DNA of 64,000 nucleotides, from positions 62,001-126,000 of the forward strand of contig NZ_FRCQ01000013.1 in the NCBI RefSeq assembly GCF_900142965.1, given 5' to 3'. The notes under the pieces were generated by a model that was not told where the DNA came from, did no database searches, and saw only the letters and a list, made by a program, of their open reading frames with translations. Below are positions 44,146-53,604 of this stretch, in pieces. The number at the start of each line of letters is the position of its first letter. Positions within the stretch are counted from its first letter, which is position 1. This DNA is from Rhizobacter sp. OV335 (GTDB taxonomy: Bacteria; Pseudomonadota; Gammaproteobacteria; Burkholderiales; Burkholderiaceae_C). Made by a program: the position numbers and the translations under genes.

Positions 44146-46041
44146 TCAGCCTTGCGACGGCTGGTCGCCCGGCGCGGCCGGTGCTGCGCCTTGCGGACGC
44201 CAGACCTGGCCGATCGACACGCCCTTGAGCTTCTTCTTGCTGCCGTACCAGAGGTTCACCAGGCCACGCGAGAACATCACGGCCGAGAACATCGACGTCA
44301 GGATGCCGAGGCAGTGCACGACCGCGAAGCCCTTGATCGGGCCGGAGCCGAAGGCCAGCAGCGCGACGCCGGCGATCAGCGTCGTGACGTTCGAGTCGAG
44401 GATGGTCGCGAACGCGCGCTCGTAGCCGGCGTTGATCGCCGTCTGCGGCGCTGCGCCGTTGCGCAATTCTTCACGCACCCGCTCGTTGATCAGCACGTTG
44501 GCGTCGATCGCCATGCCCAGCGTCAGCGCGATGGCGGCCACGCCCGGCAGCGTCAGCGTGGCCTGCAGCATCGACAGCACCGCCACCAGCAGCAGCAGGT
44601 TGAAGGCCAGCGCCAGTGTCGAGAACACGCCGAACAGCATGTAGTAGCAGCACATGAACAGCGCGATCGCGGCGAACCCGCCCATCACGCTGTGGAAGCC
44701 CTTGGCGATGTTGTCGGCGCCGAGCGTCGGGCCGATCGTGCTCTCTTCGATGATGTCCATCGGCGCGGCCAGCGAGCCGGCGCGCAGCAGCAGCGCGGTG
44801 TCGGTGGCCTCGGACGGCGTCATCGAGCCGGAGATCTGGAAGCGGTTGCCCAGTTCGCCCTGGATCACCGGGGCGGTCACGACCTCGCCCTTGCCCTTCT
44901 CGAACAGGATGATCGCCATGCGCTTGCCGATGTTCTCGCGCGAGGTGTCGCGCATGATGCGCGCGCCCTTGGCGTCGACGGTCAGGTCGACCTTCGGCTG
45001 CTGGGTCTGGCTGTCGAAGCCGGGTTGCGCATCGGTCAGGCTGTCGCCGGTCAGCACGACGTTGCGCTTGACGATGATCGAGCGGCCGCCGCGTTCGACG
45101 AAGCGCTCGGTGCCGAACGGCACCGGCCCGCTGCCATTGGCCGCGGCGCTCGCCTCGGCGCTGTCGTCGACCATGCGCAGCTCGAGCGTCGCGGTGCGGC
45201 CGAGCGTCTGCTTCGCCCGTGCCGTGTCCTGCACGCCGGGCAGCTCGACGACGACGCGATCGATGCCCTGCTGCTGGATCACCGGTTCGGCGACGCCGAG
45301 TTCGTTGACGCGGTTGTGCAGCGTCGTGATGTTCTGCTTGATCGCGGCATCCTGGACCAGGCGGGCGGCCGCCGGTTTCAGCACGCCGGACATGCGGATC
45401 TCGGTCCCGTCGGGCGTCTCGGTCCACTGCAGGTCGGGCAGCTGTTCAGTCAGCAGCGCGCGCGCCGCATTCACCGTCTCGCGATCGCGGAAGCGCACGT
45501 CGACGGTGTTGCCGTCGCGCGTGATGCCGGCGTGGCGCAGGTTCTTGTCGCGCAACAGCGTGCGGATGTCGCCGGTCAGCGCCTCGGCCTTCTTGGTCAG
45601 CGCCGACTTCATGTCGACCTGCATCAGGAAGTGCACGCCGCCGCGCAGGTCGAGGCCGAGGTACATCGGCAGCGCATGGATCGCGCTCAGCCAGTGCGGC
45701 GAGCGCGACAGCAGGTTCAGCGCGACGACATAGCTCGGGTCGTTCTCGTTGGGGTTCAGCGCGCGGCTGATCGCATCCTTGGCCTTGGCCTGGGTGTCGA
45801 GGTCGCTGAAGCGGGCGCGCACCGAGCTACCGTCGAACTCGACGAAGTCGGGCTGGATGCCGGCGGTTGCCAGCACCTGCGACACGCGCTGCGTCATCGA
45901 CGAATCGAGCTTCAGCGTCGGCTTGCCGCTGCTGATCTGCACCGCCGGTGCTTCACCGAATACATTGGGCAGCGTGTACAACAGGCCGACCACCAGTGCG
46001 ATCGCGAGGATCGCGTACTTCCACCACGGATAGCGATTCAT
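44146..46041 (-). CDS. secD: protein translocase subunit SecD
   Basis: A 631-residue inner membrane protein with one N-terminal helix (WKYAILAIALVVGLLYTLPN), a large periplasmic P1 domain and five C-terminal helices. Landmarks are GLDLRGGVHFLMQVD, RVNELGVAEPVIQQQGIDRV with VVELPGVQDTARAK, and TLPGVAAIALTLGMAIDANV followed by LINERVREEL. The last are the SecD signatures of the proton path. It forms an operon with yajC and secF. No tgt or queA gene precedes yajC, unlike the usual order. Confidence 0.96.
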   Translation of the reverse strand: MNRYPWWKYAILAIALVVGLLYTLPNVFGEAPAVQISSGKPTLKLDSSMTQRVSQVLATAGIQPDFVEFDGSSVRARFSDLDTQAKAKDAISRALNPNENDPSYVVALNLLSRSPHWLSAIHALPMYLGLDLRGGVHFLMQVDMKSALTKKAEALTGDIRTLLRDKNLRHAGITRDGNTVDVRFRDRETVNAARALLTEQLPDLQWTETPDGTEIRMSGVLKPAAARLVQDAAIKQNITTLHNRVNELGVAEPVIQQQGIDRVVVELPGVQDTARAKQTLGRTATLELRMVDDSAEASAAANGSGPVPFGTERFVERGGRSIIVKRNVVLTGDSLTDAQPGFDSQTQQPKVDLTVDAKGARIMRDTSRENIGKRMAIILFEKGKGEVVTAPVIQGELGNRFQISGSMTPSEATDTALLLRAGSLAAPMDIIEESTIGPTLGADNIAKGFHSVMGGFAAIALFMCCYYMLFGVFSTLALAFNLLLLVAVLSMLQATLTLPGVAAIALTLGMAIDANVLINERVREELRNGAAPQTAINAGYERAFATILDSNVTTLIAGVALLAFGSGPIKGFAVVHCLGILTSMFSAVMFSRGLVNLWYGSKKKLKGVSIGQVWRPQGAAPAAPGDQPSQG

Positions 46042-46051
46042 GGCGCGCTGC

Positions 46052-46384
46052 TTACTTGACCGTGCCCTTGGGCAGCACTTGCACGACGGAGCTGCGCTGC
46101 ACCTGCACCTCGACGCCGTTGGCGATCTCGACGTGGATGAAGGTCTCGCCCAGCTTGGCGACCTTGCCGAGCAGCCCGCCGGCGATCACGACCTCGTCGC
46201 CCTTGGCGATGGCCTCGATCATCGCCTTGTGCTCTTTCTGCCGCTTCATCTGCGGACGGATCATCACGAAGTACATCACCACGAACAGCAGCACGAACGG
46301 CAGCATGCCGGTGATGCCGCCGCCAAACGGCGACTGGGCGCCTGCAGCGGGAGCGGCCTGGGCAAAAGCTTCGGAAATGAACAC
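46052..46384 (-). CDS. yajC: Sec translocon accessory protein YajC
   Basis: A 110-residue single-pass inner membrane protein. MLPFVLLFVVMYFVMIRPQM is the membrane helix and family signature, followed by the cytoplasmic KRQKEHKAMIEAIAKGDEVV, GGLLGKVAKLGE and VEVQVQRSSVVQVL. The GTG at 46384 is preferred over a Met 30 codons upstream because homology begins at FISEAFAQA and a GAGG site lies upstream. It is the first gene of yajC-secD-secF and is divergent from rplN. Confidence 0.92.
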   Translation of the reverse strand: MFISEAFAQAAPAAGAQSPFGGGITGMLPFVLLFVVMYFVMIRPQMKRQKEHKAMIEAIAKGDEVVIAGGLLGKVAKLGETFIHVEIANGVEVQVQRSSVVQVLPKGTVK

Positions 46385-46449
46385 GTGAGAACCCTCAGTG
46401 GACGCCCCTGCGTGCCAGACGGCCCCGGGGCAGAAATGAAAAGTCCGCG

Positions 46450-46455
46450 ATTGTA
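46450..46455 (-). promoter_or_regulatory. candidate -10 box for yajC-secD-secF
   Basis: The minus strand reads TACAAT. It would start transcription near 46443 and give a leader of about 60 bases before the GTG of yajC. The -35 region is poor. It lies back to back with the rplN promoter, 59 bases away. Confidence 0.42.
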
Positions 46456-46513
46456 GGTTGTGGCGCGAGCGCAAAGTCCTGGCGCTGCGCCCGGTTTCTT
46501 TTGGCGGGCCTTG

Positions 46514-46543
46514 TTGACAGCGCCTTCAGAAGTCCTCCATAAT
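46514..46543 (+). promoter_or_regulatory. strong sigma70-like promoter for the spc operon
   Basis: A perfect -35 hexamer TTGACA (46514-46519) and a -10 hexamer CATAAT (46538-46543, five of six) stand 18 bases apart, the best promoter match in the window. Transcription would begin near 46550 and give a leader of about 143 bases before rplN. Since no S10-operon gene lies upstream, this must drive rplN and the genes after it. Confidence 0.8.
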
Positions 46544-46658
46544 CCGCAGCTTCGCCGAAACGCCCGTTTGGCCTCATGTCGAAATGGTTGCAAGAGCACC
46601 AGATCGATGCGAGAGCAAAACGAGCTCCGGCTCCGCCCACACCACGGGCCCAAGACTG

Positions 46659-46674
46659 ACTGCGCTTGCGCAGT
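46659..46674 (+). promoter_or_regulatory. hairpin in the rplN leader
   Basis: ACTGCGC (46659-46665) and GCGCAGT (46668-46674) form a 7-bp stem with a two-base loop, in practice a five- or six-bp stem with a tetraloop. It lies just before the GGGGA ribosome site of rplN. A role in translational control is possible. It is too close to the gene and lacks a T-run to be a terminator. The rest of the 308-base gap 46385-46692 holds only the two promoters. Confidence 0.4.
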
Positions 46675-46692
46675 ACAAGTTGGGGACAGAAC

Positions 46693-47061
46693 ATGATTCA
46701 AATGCAATCGCGGCTTGATGTCGCGGACAACACTGGCGCGAAATCCGTCATGTGCATCAAGGTGCTCGGCGGCTCGAAGCGTCGTTACGCCGGCATCGGT
46801 GACGTGATCAAGGTCAGCATCAAGGAAGCTGCGCCGCGTGGTCGCGTGAAGAAGGGCGAGGTCTACAGTGCCGTCGTCGTTCGCACCGCCAAGGGCGTTC
46901 GCCGCCAGGACGGCTCGCTGGTCAAGTTCGACGGCAATGCCGCCGTCCTGCTGAACGCCAAGCTCGAGCCCATCGGCACCCGCATCTTCGGCCCGGTCAC
47001 GCGTGAACTGCGTACCGAGCGCTTCATGAAGATCGTTTCGCTCGCACCTGAAGTGCTCTGA
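46693..47061 (+). CDS. rplN: 50S ribosomal protein uL14
   Basis: The 122-residue L14 binds 23S rRNA at the subunit interface, next to L19. [20 protein letters not shown] and [20 protein letters not shown] are the family signatures and length is normal. Here it is the first gene of the transcript, preceded by its own promoter and by divergent yajC instead of rpsQ. An in-frame ATG at 46666 lies inside the leader hairpin and is rejected. Confidence 0.97.
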   Translation: MIQMQSRLDVADNTGAKSVMCIKVLGGSKRRYAGIGDVIKVSIKEAAPRGRVKKGEVYSAVVVRTAKGVRRQDGSLVKFDGNAAVLLNAKLEPIGTRIFGPVTRELRTERFMKIVSLAPEVL

Positions 47062-47086
47062 GCTGAGACAAGTCAAAGGACGAGCC

Positions 47087-47404
47087 ATGAACAAGATTCG
47101 TACAGGCGACGAGGTCATCGTGTTGACCGGTCGCGACAAGGGCAAGCGCGGCAAGGTGATCGCGCGCATCGATGCTGACCACCTGACGGTCGACGGCGTG
47201 AACGTCGTCAAGAAGCATGTGAAGCCGAACCCGATGAAGGGCGCCACCGGCGGCATCGTCGACAAGGTCATGCCGATCCACCAGTCGAACATCGCCATCT
47301 TCAATGCGGCGACCGGCAAGGGCGAGCGCGTGGGCATCAAGTTGCTGTCTGACGGCAAGAAGGTCCGCGTGTTCAAGTCCAGCGGCGAAGAAATCAAGGC
47401 ATAA
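47087..47404 (+). CDS. rplX: 50S ribosomal protein uL24
   Basis: L24 is an early assembly protein of the large subunit. The 105-residue chain starts [19 protein letters not shown] with the KOW motif ([15 protein letters not shown]) and shows [20 protein letters not shown]. Length and order are normal for the spc operon. It follows rplN by 25 bases and precedes rplE by 10. Confidence 0.97.
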   Translation: MNKIRTGDEVIVLTGRDKGKRGKVIARIDADHLTVDGVNVVKKHVKPNPMKGATGGIVDKVMPIHQSNIAIFNAATGKGERVGIKLLSDGKKVRVFKSSGEEIKA

Positions 47405-47414
47405 GAGGTCAGCC

Positions 47415-47954
47415 ATGGCACGTTTGCAACAGTTTTACCGCGAGAAGGTCGTTCCCGATCTCGTGACGAAGTTCGGCTACGTCTCGACGATGCAGGTTCC
47501 CCGCATCACGAAGATCACGCTCAACATGGGCGTGAGCGAGGCAGTCTCCGACAAGAAGGTCATGGAACACGCCGTCAGCGACCTGACCAAGATCGCCGGC
47601 CAGAAGCCCGTGGTCACCAAGTCGAAGAAGGCGATTGCCGGCTTCAAGATTCGTGACGGCGTGCCCATCGGCTGCATGGTCACGCTGCGCGGCGTCCAGA
47701 TGTATGAATTCCTCGACCGGTTCGTGACGATCGCGCTGCCGCGCGTTCGTGACTTCCGCGGCATCTCGGGTCGTTCGTTCGATGGCCGTGGCAACTACAA
47801 CATCGGCGTCAAGGAACAGATCATCTTCCCCGAGATCGAGTACGACAAGGTCGATGCGCTGCGTGGTCTGAACATCAGCATCACGACGACTGCCAAGAGC
47901 GACGATGAAGCCAAGGCGCTCCTCGCTTCGTTCAAATTCCCGTTCAAGAACTGA
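47415..47954 (+). CDS. rplE: 50S ribosomal protein uL5
   Basis: L5 binds 5S rRNA in the central protuberance. The 179-residue protein shows [17 protein letters not shown], the signature [39 protein letters not shown] and the C-terminal [20 protein letters not shown]. In E. coli, S8 represses the operon by binding near the start of this gene; no such structure is asserted here. Confidence 0.97.
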   Translation: MARLQQFYREKVVPDLVTKFGYVSTMQVPRITKITLNMGVSEAVSDKKVMEHAVSDLTKIAGQKPVVTKSKKAIAGFKIRDGVPIGCMVTLRGVQMYEFLDRFVTIALPRVRDFRGISGRSFDGRGNYNIGVKEQIIFPEIEYDKVDALRGLNISITTTAKSDDEAKALLASFKFPFKN

Positions 47955-47962
47955 GGTGGCCC

Positions 47963-48268
47963 GTGGCTAAGACATCCCTCATCCAGCGTGAACTGAAGCG
48001 CGAGCAACTGGTTGCCAAGTTCGCGAAGAAGTACACCGAGCTGAAGTCCACCGCGAACGACGCGAAGAAGTCCGACGAAGAGCGTTACGCCGCGCGCCTG
48101 GAGCTGCAAAAGCTGCCGCGCAACGCGTACCCGACCCGTCAACGCAATCGTTGCGAGCTGACCGGCCGCCCGCGTGGCACCTTCCGCAAGTTCGGCCTGG
48201 GCCGCAACAAGATCCGCGAACTCGCGTTCAAGGGCGACATCCCCGGTGTCGTCAAGGCCAGCTGGTAA
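47963..48268 (+). CDS. rpsN: 30S ribosomal protein uS14
   Basis: S14 helps assemble the head of the small subunit. The 101-residue chain is the longer, zinc-independent form: [20 protein letters not shown] then [16 protein letters not shown], without the CxxC pairs of the short form. The start is GTG at 47963, within the normal spacing after rplE. Confidence 0.96.
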   Translation: MAKTSLIQRELKREQLVAKFAKKYTELKSTANDAKKSDEERYAARLELQKLPRNAYPTRQRNRCELTGRPRGTFRKFGLGRNKIRELAFKGDIPGVVKASW

Positions 48269-48295
48269 TCGGCAGGACGATCAGGAGATATTCGA

Positions 48296-48691
48296 ATGAG
48301 CATGAGTGATCCTATCGCCGATCTGCTGACGCGCATCCGCAACGCACAGATGGTCCAGAAGACCTCCGTGACGATGCCGGCGTCGAAGCTGAAAGTGGCG
48401 ATCACACAAGTCCTGAAGGACGAGGGCTACATCGAGAGCTTTGCAGTGGTGGGCGAAAAGTCCAAGCCGCAGCTCGAGATCACGCTGAAGTACTACGCCG
48501 GCCGCCCGGTGATCGAACACATCGAGCGCGTCAGCCGCCCGGGTCTTCGGATCTACAAGGGCCGCCACGATATTCCGAGCGTGATGAACGGCCTCGGTGT
48601 CGCCATCGTGACCACGCCGAAGGGCGTGATGACGGATCGCAAGGCTCGCCAGGCCGGTATCGGCGGCGAAGTCCTTTGCTACGTCGCCTAA
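48296..48691 (+). CDS. rpsH: 30S ribosomal protein uS8
   Basis: S8 binds the central domain of 16S rRNA and in E. coli is the translational repressor of the spc operon. The 131-residue protein has [20 protein letters not shown] near the start, [20 protein letters not shown] and the C-terminal [18 protein letters not shown]. An AGGAG ribosome site precedes the ATG. Confidence 0.97.
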   Translation: MSMSDPIADLLTRIRNAQMVQKTSVTMPASKLKVAITQVLKDEGYIESFAVVGEKSKPQLEITLKYYAGRPVIEHIERVSRPGLRIYKGRHDIPSVMNGLGVAIVTTPKGVMTDRKARQAGIGGEVLCYVA

Positions 48692-48706
48692 GGAACGGAG
48701 AAGCGA

Positions 48707-49240
48707 ATGTCCCGCGTAGGAAAAATGCCGATCACCGTCCCGCAAGGCGTGGACGTGTCGATCACCGCTGAGAAGATCAGCGTCAAGGGTTCGCTCGGCA
48801 CGCTGGTGCGCCAGGTGAACGGCCTGGTGGCCGTGAAGAACGAAGGCGGCAAGCTGATGTTCACGCCGGCCAACGACAGCGTCGAAGCCGATGCGATGTC
48901 GGGCACGATGCGCGCGCTGGTGGCCAACATGGTCAACGGCGTCAGCAAGGGCTTCGAGAAGAAGCTGACGCTGGTGGGCGTGGGCTTTCGTGCCCAGGCT
49001 GCTGGCTCGAAGCTGAACCTGCAGATCGGTTTCTCGCACCCGGTGGGGAAGGACATGCCGGCCGGCATCACGGTCACCTGCCCGACGCAGACCGAGATCT
49101 TGATCAAGGGATCCGACCGCCAGGTCGTCGGACAGATCGCCGCCGAAGTGCGCGCGATCCGGCCGCCCGAGCCCTACAAGGGCAAGGGCATCCGGTATGC
49201 CGACGAGAAGGTCGCCCTCAAAGAGACCAAGAAGAAGTAA
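48707..49240 (+). CDS. rplF: 50S ribosomal protein uL6
   Basis: L6 lies near the GTPase-associated centre of the large subunit. The 177-residue protein begins [19 protein letters not shown] and has the two-domain duplication of the family; the C-terminal signature [18 protein letters not shown] is complete. It follows rpsH by 15 bases. Confidence 0.97.
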   Translation: MSRVGKMPITVPQGVDVSITAEKISVKGSLGTLVRQVNGLVAVKNEGGKLMFTPANDSVEADAMSGTMRALVANMVNGVSKGFEKKLTLVGVGFRAQAAGSKLNLQIGFSHPVGKDMPAGITVTCPTQTEILIKGSDRQVVGQIAAEVRAIRPPEPYKGKGIRYADEKVALKETKKK

Positions 49241-49252
49241 GGAGCGAACGAC

Positions 49253-49618
49253 ATGTTGAACAAAAAAGATCAGCGCATCCGTCGCTCCCGCCAGACCCGT
49301 GCACGCATTGCGACGCAACGCGTGGCGCGCCTGACGGTCTTCCGCACCAACCTGCACATCTACGCCAGCGTCATTTCCGACGACGGCCAGAAGGTGCTCG
49401 CCACCGCCTCGACCGCCGAAGCCGATGTCCGCAAGGAACTGGGCGCCGCCGGCAAGGGTGGCAACGTGGCCGCTGCCACCGTCATCGGCAAGCGCATCGC
49501 CGAAAAGGCGAAGGCGGCTGGTGTCGAGAAGGTGGCGTTCGACCGCGCCGGTTTCGCATACCACGGCCGCATCAAGGCGCTGGCAGACGCGGCTCGCGAA
49601 GCCGGCCTGCAGTTCTGA
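49253..49618 (+). CDS. rplR: 50S ribosomal protein uL18
   Basis: L18 is the main 5S rRNA-binding protein. The 121-residue chain starts [19 protein letters not shown], with an Arg-rich RNA-binding N-terminus, and shows [20 protein letters not shown] and the C-terminal [20 protein letters not shown]. Length is normal. It precedes rpsE by 44 bases, the largest gap in this part of the operon. Confidence 0.97.
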   Translation: MLNKKDQRIRRSRQTRARIATQRVARLTVFRTNLHIYASVISDDGQKVLATASTAEADVRKELGAAGKGGNVAAATVIGKRIAEKAKAAGVEKVAFDRAGFAYHGRIKALADAAREAGLQF

Positions 49619-49662
49619 TGCCCTCGGGCGTCTGAGAATCGGCGAAGACAAGGAATTCGACA

Positions 49663-50181
49663 ATGGCAAAGTTTCAACCCCGCGCTCAAACCGAAGGCAA
49701 CGACGACGGCCTGAAGGAGAAGATGATCGCGGTCAACCGCGTCACCAAGGTCGTCAAGGGTGGTCGCACGCTGAGCTTCGCGGCACTGACCGTGGTCGGT
49801 GATGGCGATGGCCGCATCGGCATGGGCAAGGGCAAGGCGAAGGAAGTTCCGGTCGCCGTGCAGAAGGCGATGGAATCTGCCCGTCGCAACATGGTCAAGG
49901 TCTCGCTGAAGAACGGCTCGATCCACCACAAGGTGATCGGCGAGCACGGTGCTTCGCGCGTCCTGATGGCGCCGGCGAAGCCGGGTGACGGCATCATCGC
50001 CGGCGGCCCGATGCGCGCGGTGTTCGAAGTGATGGGCGTGACCGACATCGTCTGCAAGAGCCTCGGTTCGACCAACCCGTACAACCTCGTTCGTGCCACG
50101 CTGAATGCCCTGAAGCATGTCAGCACGCCGGCTGAGATCGCCGCCAAGCGTGGCCTGTCCGTCGAGCAGATCCTCGGCTGA
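49663..50181 (+). CDS. rpsE: 30S ribosomal protein uS5
   Basis: S5 acts in decoding fidelity and helicase activity at the mRNA entry. The 172-residue protein shows the S5 domain [20 protein letters not shown] then [20 protein letters not shown], and the C-terminal [20 protein letters not shown]. All key segments are present. Confidence 0.97.
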   Translation: MAKFQPRAQTEGNDDGLKEKMIAVNRVTKVVKGGRTLSFAALTVVGDGDGRIGMGKGKAKEVPVAVQKAMESARRNMVKVSLKNGSIHHKVIGEHGASRVLMAPAKPGDGIIAGGPMRAVFEVMGVTDIVCKSLGSTNPYNLVRATLNALKHVSTPAEIAAKRGLSVEQILG

Positions 50182-50201
50182 ACGGCACGCGGAGAAACAT
50201 C

Positions 50202-50384
50202 ATGGCTGACAAGAAAACCGTCAAGATCAAGCTGGTCCGCAGCATCGCCGGCACGCGCGAGTCGCACCGCGCGACCGTGCGCGGCCTGGGCCTGCGCAAG
50301 CTGAACAGCGAATCGACGCTGGAAGACACGCCGGCAGTGCGCGGCATGATCACCAAGGTCCAGTACCTGGTCAAAGTGCTCTGA
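50202..50384 (+). CDS. rpmD: 50S ribosomal protein uL30
   Basis: A 60-residue small large-subunit protein. The signatures [20 protein letters not shown] and [20 protein letters not shown] are complete. It keeps the normal position between rpsE and rplO and is followed by the latter after 14 bases. Confidence 0.96.
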   Translation: MADKKTVKIKLVRSIAGTRESHRATVRGLGLRKLNSESTLEDTPAVRGMITKVQYLVKVL

Positions 50385-50398
50385 GCCGAGGAACGAAC

Positions 50399-50830
50399 AT
50401 GGAACTCAACAACATCAAGCCCGCCACGGGTGCCAAGCATGCCAAGCGCCGTGTCGGCCGTGGCATCGGCTCCGGCCTGGGCAAGACGGCCGGTCGCGGC
50501 CACAAGGGCCAGAAGTCGCGTTCGGGCGGCTATCACAAGGTCGGCTTCGAAGGCGGCCAGATGCCGCTGCAACGTCGCCTGCCGAAGCGCGGCTTCAAGT
50601 CAGCGCTGCTGAAGTACAACGCCGAAATCACGCTGGCCGACCTCGAGGTGCTGGCCGCCGATGAAGTCGACATGCTGACGCTGAAGCAAGCGGGCCTCGT
50701 CGGCCAGCTGGCCAAGGTGGTCAAGGTCATCAAGACCGGCGAGCTGACCAAGAAGGTCGTGCTCAAGGGCATTGGTGCGACCGCCGGCGCGAAGGCCGTG
50801 ATCGAAGCCGCTGGCGGCTCGGTGGCGTAA
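50399..50830 (+). CDS. rplO: 50S ribosomal protein uL15
   Basis: L15 joins late in large-subunit assembly. The 143-residue protein begins [20 protein letters not shown] and has the Gly-rich signature [20 protein letters not shown] with [15 protein letters not shown]. The C-terminal [20 protein letters not shown] is typical. It precedes secY by 48 bases. Confidence 0.97.
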   Translation: MELNNIKPATGAKHAKRRVGRGIGSGLGKTAGRGHKGQKSRSGGYHKVGFEGGQMPLQRRLPKRGFKSALLKYNAEITLADLEVLAADEVDMLTLKQAGLVGQLAKVVKVIKTGELTKKVVLKGIGATAGAKAVIEAAGGSVA

Positions 50831-50878
50831 GCCTTTTCGAACAGACTCAACCCACCCACTCACTCGGGACACGCTTCA

Positions 50879-52189
50879 GTGGCAACCAACGCGAATCAGC
50901 TGGCCAAGAGCGGCAAGTTCGGCGACCTCCGTCGCCGGCTCGTCTTCCTGGTGTTGGCGCTCGTCGTGTACCGCATCGGCGCGCACATCCCGGTGCCGGG
51001 CATCGATCCGAACCAACTGCAGGCGCTGTTCAAGGGCCAGCAGGGCGGGATCCTGAGCCTGTTCAACATGTTCTCGGGCGGAGCACTGTCGCGCTTCACC
51101 GTGTTCGCGCTGGGCATCATGCCGTACATCTCGGCGTCGATCATCATGCAACTGATGACCTACGTGGTGCCGAGCCTGGAAGCGCTGAAGAAGGAAGGCG
51201 AGTCGGGCCGCCGCAAGATCACGCAGTACACCCGCTACGGCACGCTGGGTCTCGCGGTGTTCCAGTCGCTGAGCATCGCGCTCGCACTGGAAGGCTCGCC
51301 TGGCCTGGTGGTCTCGCCCGGCTTCGGCTTCCGGATGACGGCGGTCGTGAGCCTGGTGGCCGGTACGATGTTCCTGATGTGGCTGGGTGAGCAGATCACC
51401 GAGCGCGGTCTGGGCAACGGCATCTCGATCCTGATCTTCGGTGGCATCGCGGCCGGTCTGCCGAATGCGATCGGCGGCCTGCTCGAGCTGGTGCGAACCG
51501 GCGCGATGGGTGTTCCGGTGATGCTGTTCATCCTGATCGTGATCGGCGCGGTGACCTATGCCGTGGTGTTCGTCGAGCGGGGCCAGCGCAAGATCCTCGT
51601 GAACTATGCGAAGCGCCAGGTCGGCAACAAGGTCTACGGCGGCCAGTCGTCGCACCTGCCGCTGAAGCTGAACATGTCGGGCGTGATCCCGCCGATCTTC
51701 GCGTCGTCGATCATCCTGCTGCCGGCCACCGTGGTGAGCTGGTTCGCAACGGGCGAAAGCCTGCGCTGGCTGAAGGACCTGGCCGGCCTGCTGTCCCCGG
51801 GCCAGCCGATCTACGTGATGCTGTATGCGGCCGCGATCGTGTTCTTCTGCTTCTTCTACACGGCGCTGGTGTTCAACAGCCGCGAGACGGCAGACAACCT
51901 GAAGAAGAGCGGCGCGTTCATTCCGGGCATCCGCCCGGGTGACCAGACGGCCAAGCACATCGACCGCATCCTGTCCCGCCTGACGCTGGCCGGTGCGATC
52001 TACATCACGCTGGTCTGCCTGCTCCCCGAATTTTTGGTGCTGAAGTACAACGTTCCGTTCTACTTCGGTGGAACCTCGCTGCTGATCATCGTGGTTGTCA
52101 CGATGGACTTCTGGGCGCAGGTGCAGTCTTATGTGATGAGTCAGCAGTACGAGTCGCTGCTCAAGAAGGCGAATTTCAAGGCCAGCTGA
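50879..52189 (+). CDS. secY: preprotein translocase subunit SecY
   Basis: SecY is the channel of the Sec translocon in the inner membrane. The 436-residue protein starts at GTG ([20 protein letters not shown]) and has ten membrane helices. [40 protein letters not shown] and the cytoplasmic loop [20 protein letters not shown] are family signatures, as is [20 protein letters not shown]. It lies 4.5 kb from secD-secF-yajC, so most of the membrane export machinery except secE and secG is encoded here. Confidence 0.97.
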   Translation: MATNANQLAKSGKFGDLRRRLVFLVLALVVYRIGAHIPVPGIDPNQLQALFKGQQGGILSLFNMFSGGALSRFTVFALGIMPYISASIIMQLMTYVVPSLEALKKEGESGRRKITQYTRYGTLGLAVFQSLSIALALEGSPGLVVSPGFGFRMTAVVSLVAGTMFLMWLGEQITERGLGNGISILIFGGIAAGLPNAIGGLLELVRTGAMGVPVMLFILIVIGAVTYAVVFVERGQRKILVNYAKRQVGNKVYGGQSSHLPLKLNMSGVIPPIFASSIILLPATVVSWFATGESLRWLKDLAGLLSPGQPIYVMLYAAAIVFFCFFYTALVFNSRETADNLKKSGAFIPGIRPGDQTAKHIDRILSRLTLAGAIYITLVCLLPEFLVLKYNVPFYFGGTSLLIIVVVTMDFWAQVQSYVMSQQYESLLKKANFKAS

Positions 52190-52228
52190 TGCTGGTGATC
52201 GACGAAGACAGTCACGAAACAGACAGGC

Positions 52229-52447
52229 ATGGCGAAAGACGACGTCATTCAGATGCAAGGCGAGATTCTGGAGAATCTGCCGAATGCCACGTTTCGTGTG
52301 AAGTTGGAAAACGGGCACATCGTGCTGGGCCACATCTCCGGAAAAATGCGGATGCACTACATCCGCATCCTGCCCGGCGACAAGGTGACAGTCGAGTTGA
52401 CGCCCTACGATTTGACGCGGGCCCGCATCGTGTTCCGGGCCAAGTGA
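52229..52447 (+). CDS. infA: translation initiation factor IF-1
   Basis: IF-1 is a 72-residue OB-fold protein that binds the A site during initiation. The chain [20 protein letters not shown] with [20 protein letters not shown] and the C-terminal RARIVFRAK is complete. Its position between secY and rpmJ is usual for betaproteobacteria. Confidence 0.97.
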   Translation: MAKDDVIQMQGEILENLPNATFRVKLENGHIVLGHISGKMRMHYIRILPGDKVTVELTPYDLTRARIVFRAK

Positions 52448-52507
52448 TTGTTCGGAACACGACGAGTTTGAATCAGGAAGCGCTCGAAAAGGGCCTAGGA
52501 GAAGAGT

Positions 52508-52621
52508 ATGAAAGTTGCAGCATCGGTCAAGAAGATGTGCCGGAATTGCAAGGTCATCCGTCGCAAGGGCGTTGTGCGCGTGATCTGCACTGATCCGCGC
52601 CACAAGCAGCGCCAAGGCTGA
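52508..52621 (+). CDS. rpmJ: 50S ribosomal protein bL36
   Basis: A 37-residue basic protein, [20 protein letters not shown] onward. It is the zinc-binding form: Cys11, Cys14, Cys27 and His32 are all present. It starts at ATG 52508 and ends with the TGA at 52619-52621. The spacing to infA (60 bases) and rpsM (36 bases) is normal. Confidence 0.96.
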   Translation: MKVAASVKKMCRNCKVIRRKGVVRVICTDPRHKQRQG

Positions 52622-52657
52622 ACCTGGCCTTCGACGACAAGCGAATAGAGGAAGCAC

Positions 52658-53023
52658 ATGGCACGTATTGCTGGTATCAACATTCCGCCGCAAAAACACG
52701 CGGAGATCGGCCTGACGGCGATTTACGGCATCGGTCGCAGCACCGCGCAAAAGATTTGCGCAGTCTGCAATGTTCCGTTTGATCGCAAGATCAAGGACCT
52801 GACCGACACCGACCTGGAGAAAATCCGGGAAGAAATCGGCCGCATGACGATCGAAGGCGACCTGCGCCGCGAGATGTCCATCAACATCAAGCGATTGATG
52901 GACCTCGGGTGCTACCGTGGTTTCCGTCATCGCCGTGGCCTGCCGGTTCGCGGCCAGCGCACGAAGACGAATGCGCGCACTCGCAAGGGCCCGCGCAAGT
53001 CCGGCGCCCTGGTCAAGAAGTGA
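52658..53023 (+). CDS. rpsM: 30S ribosomal protein uS13
   Basis: S13 contacts the P-site tRNA and the large subunit at the head of 30S. The 121-residue protein shows [36 protein letters not shown] and the C-terminal signature [20 protein letters not shown]. This is the first gene of the alpha operon in E. coli; here no separate promoter is evident, and it seems continuous with spc. Confidence 0.97.
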   Translation: MARIAGINIPPQKHAEIGLTAIYGIGRSTAQKICAVCNVPFDRKIKDLTDTDLEKIREEIGRMTIEGDLRREMSINIKRLMDLGCYRGFRHRRGLPVRGQRTKTNARTRKGPRKSGALVKK

Positions 53024-53040
53024 TTTGAGAGAAGGTCGAT

Positions 53041-53442
53041 ATGGCTAAAGCACCGAATACCGCTGCCCAGCGCGTGCGCAAGAAGGTCCGCAAGAATGTT
53101 GCGGACGGCATTGCCCACGTTCACGCATCGTTCAACAACACGATCATCACGATCACCGATCGTCAGGGCGGCGCGCTGTCCTGGGCTTCGAGCGGCGGCC
53201 AGGGCTTCAAGGGCTCGCGCAAGTCGACCCCCTTCGCAGCCCAGGTGGCAGCTGAAGTCGCCGGTCGTGCTGCCCAGGAACAGGGCATCAAGAACCTCGA
53301 CGTGCGGATCAAGGGCCCCGGCCCGGGTCGTGAATCGTCGGTGCGCGCCCTGGCTTCGCTGGGCATCCGCATCAACTCGATTTCCGACGTGACGCCGGTG
53401 CCGCACAACGGCTGCCGTCCGCAGAAGCGTCGTCGCATCTGA
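53041..53442 (+). CDS. rpsK: 30S ribosomal protein uS11
   Basis: S11 lies on the 30S platform near the mRNA exit. The 133-residue protein has [20 protein letters not shown], the [20 protein letters not shown] segment and the signature [18 protein letters not shown] at its end. It is followed by an unusually long 162-base gap before rpsD. Confidence 0.97.
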   Translation: MAKAPNTAAQRVRKKVRKNVADGIAHVHASFNNTIITITDRQGGALSWASSGGQGFKGSRKSTPFAAQVAAEVAGRAAQEQGIKNLDVRIKGPGPGRESSVRALASLGIRINSISDVTPVPHNGCRPQKRRRI

Positions 53443-53462
53443 TCGTTGAAGTTTTTCTCGTC

Positions 53463-53490
53463 GCCGGCGGGTGCCCAGCACCGCGCCGGC
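53463..53490 (+). promoter_or_regulatory. GC-rich hairpin between rpsK and rpsD
   Basis: GCCGGCG plus GGTGC and the returning GCACC plus GCGCCGGC pair into a long stem with one bulge and a short loop. It is the main feature of the 162-base gap between rpsK and rpsD; a smaller AGGCC/GGCCT hairpin follows near 53500. No T-run follows, so it is not a terminator. In E. coli, S4 represses the alpha operon through an RNA structure, but that lies before rpsM. A role here as an S4-responsive or processing element is only a possibility. Confidence 0.4.
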
Positions 53491-53604
53491 GCATTCGTTA
53501 GGCCATCAGGCCTCAAGCCCACCGTCCGAGCGCCCAGAACAACACTCGCCGGACTCGCATGAGCTTCAAGAGAAGCCCATGTCAGATTGACCAAAGGAAG
53601 CAAC

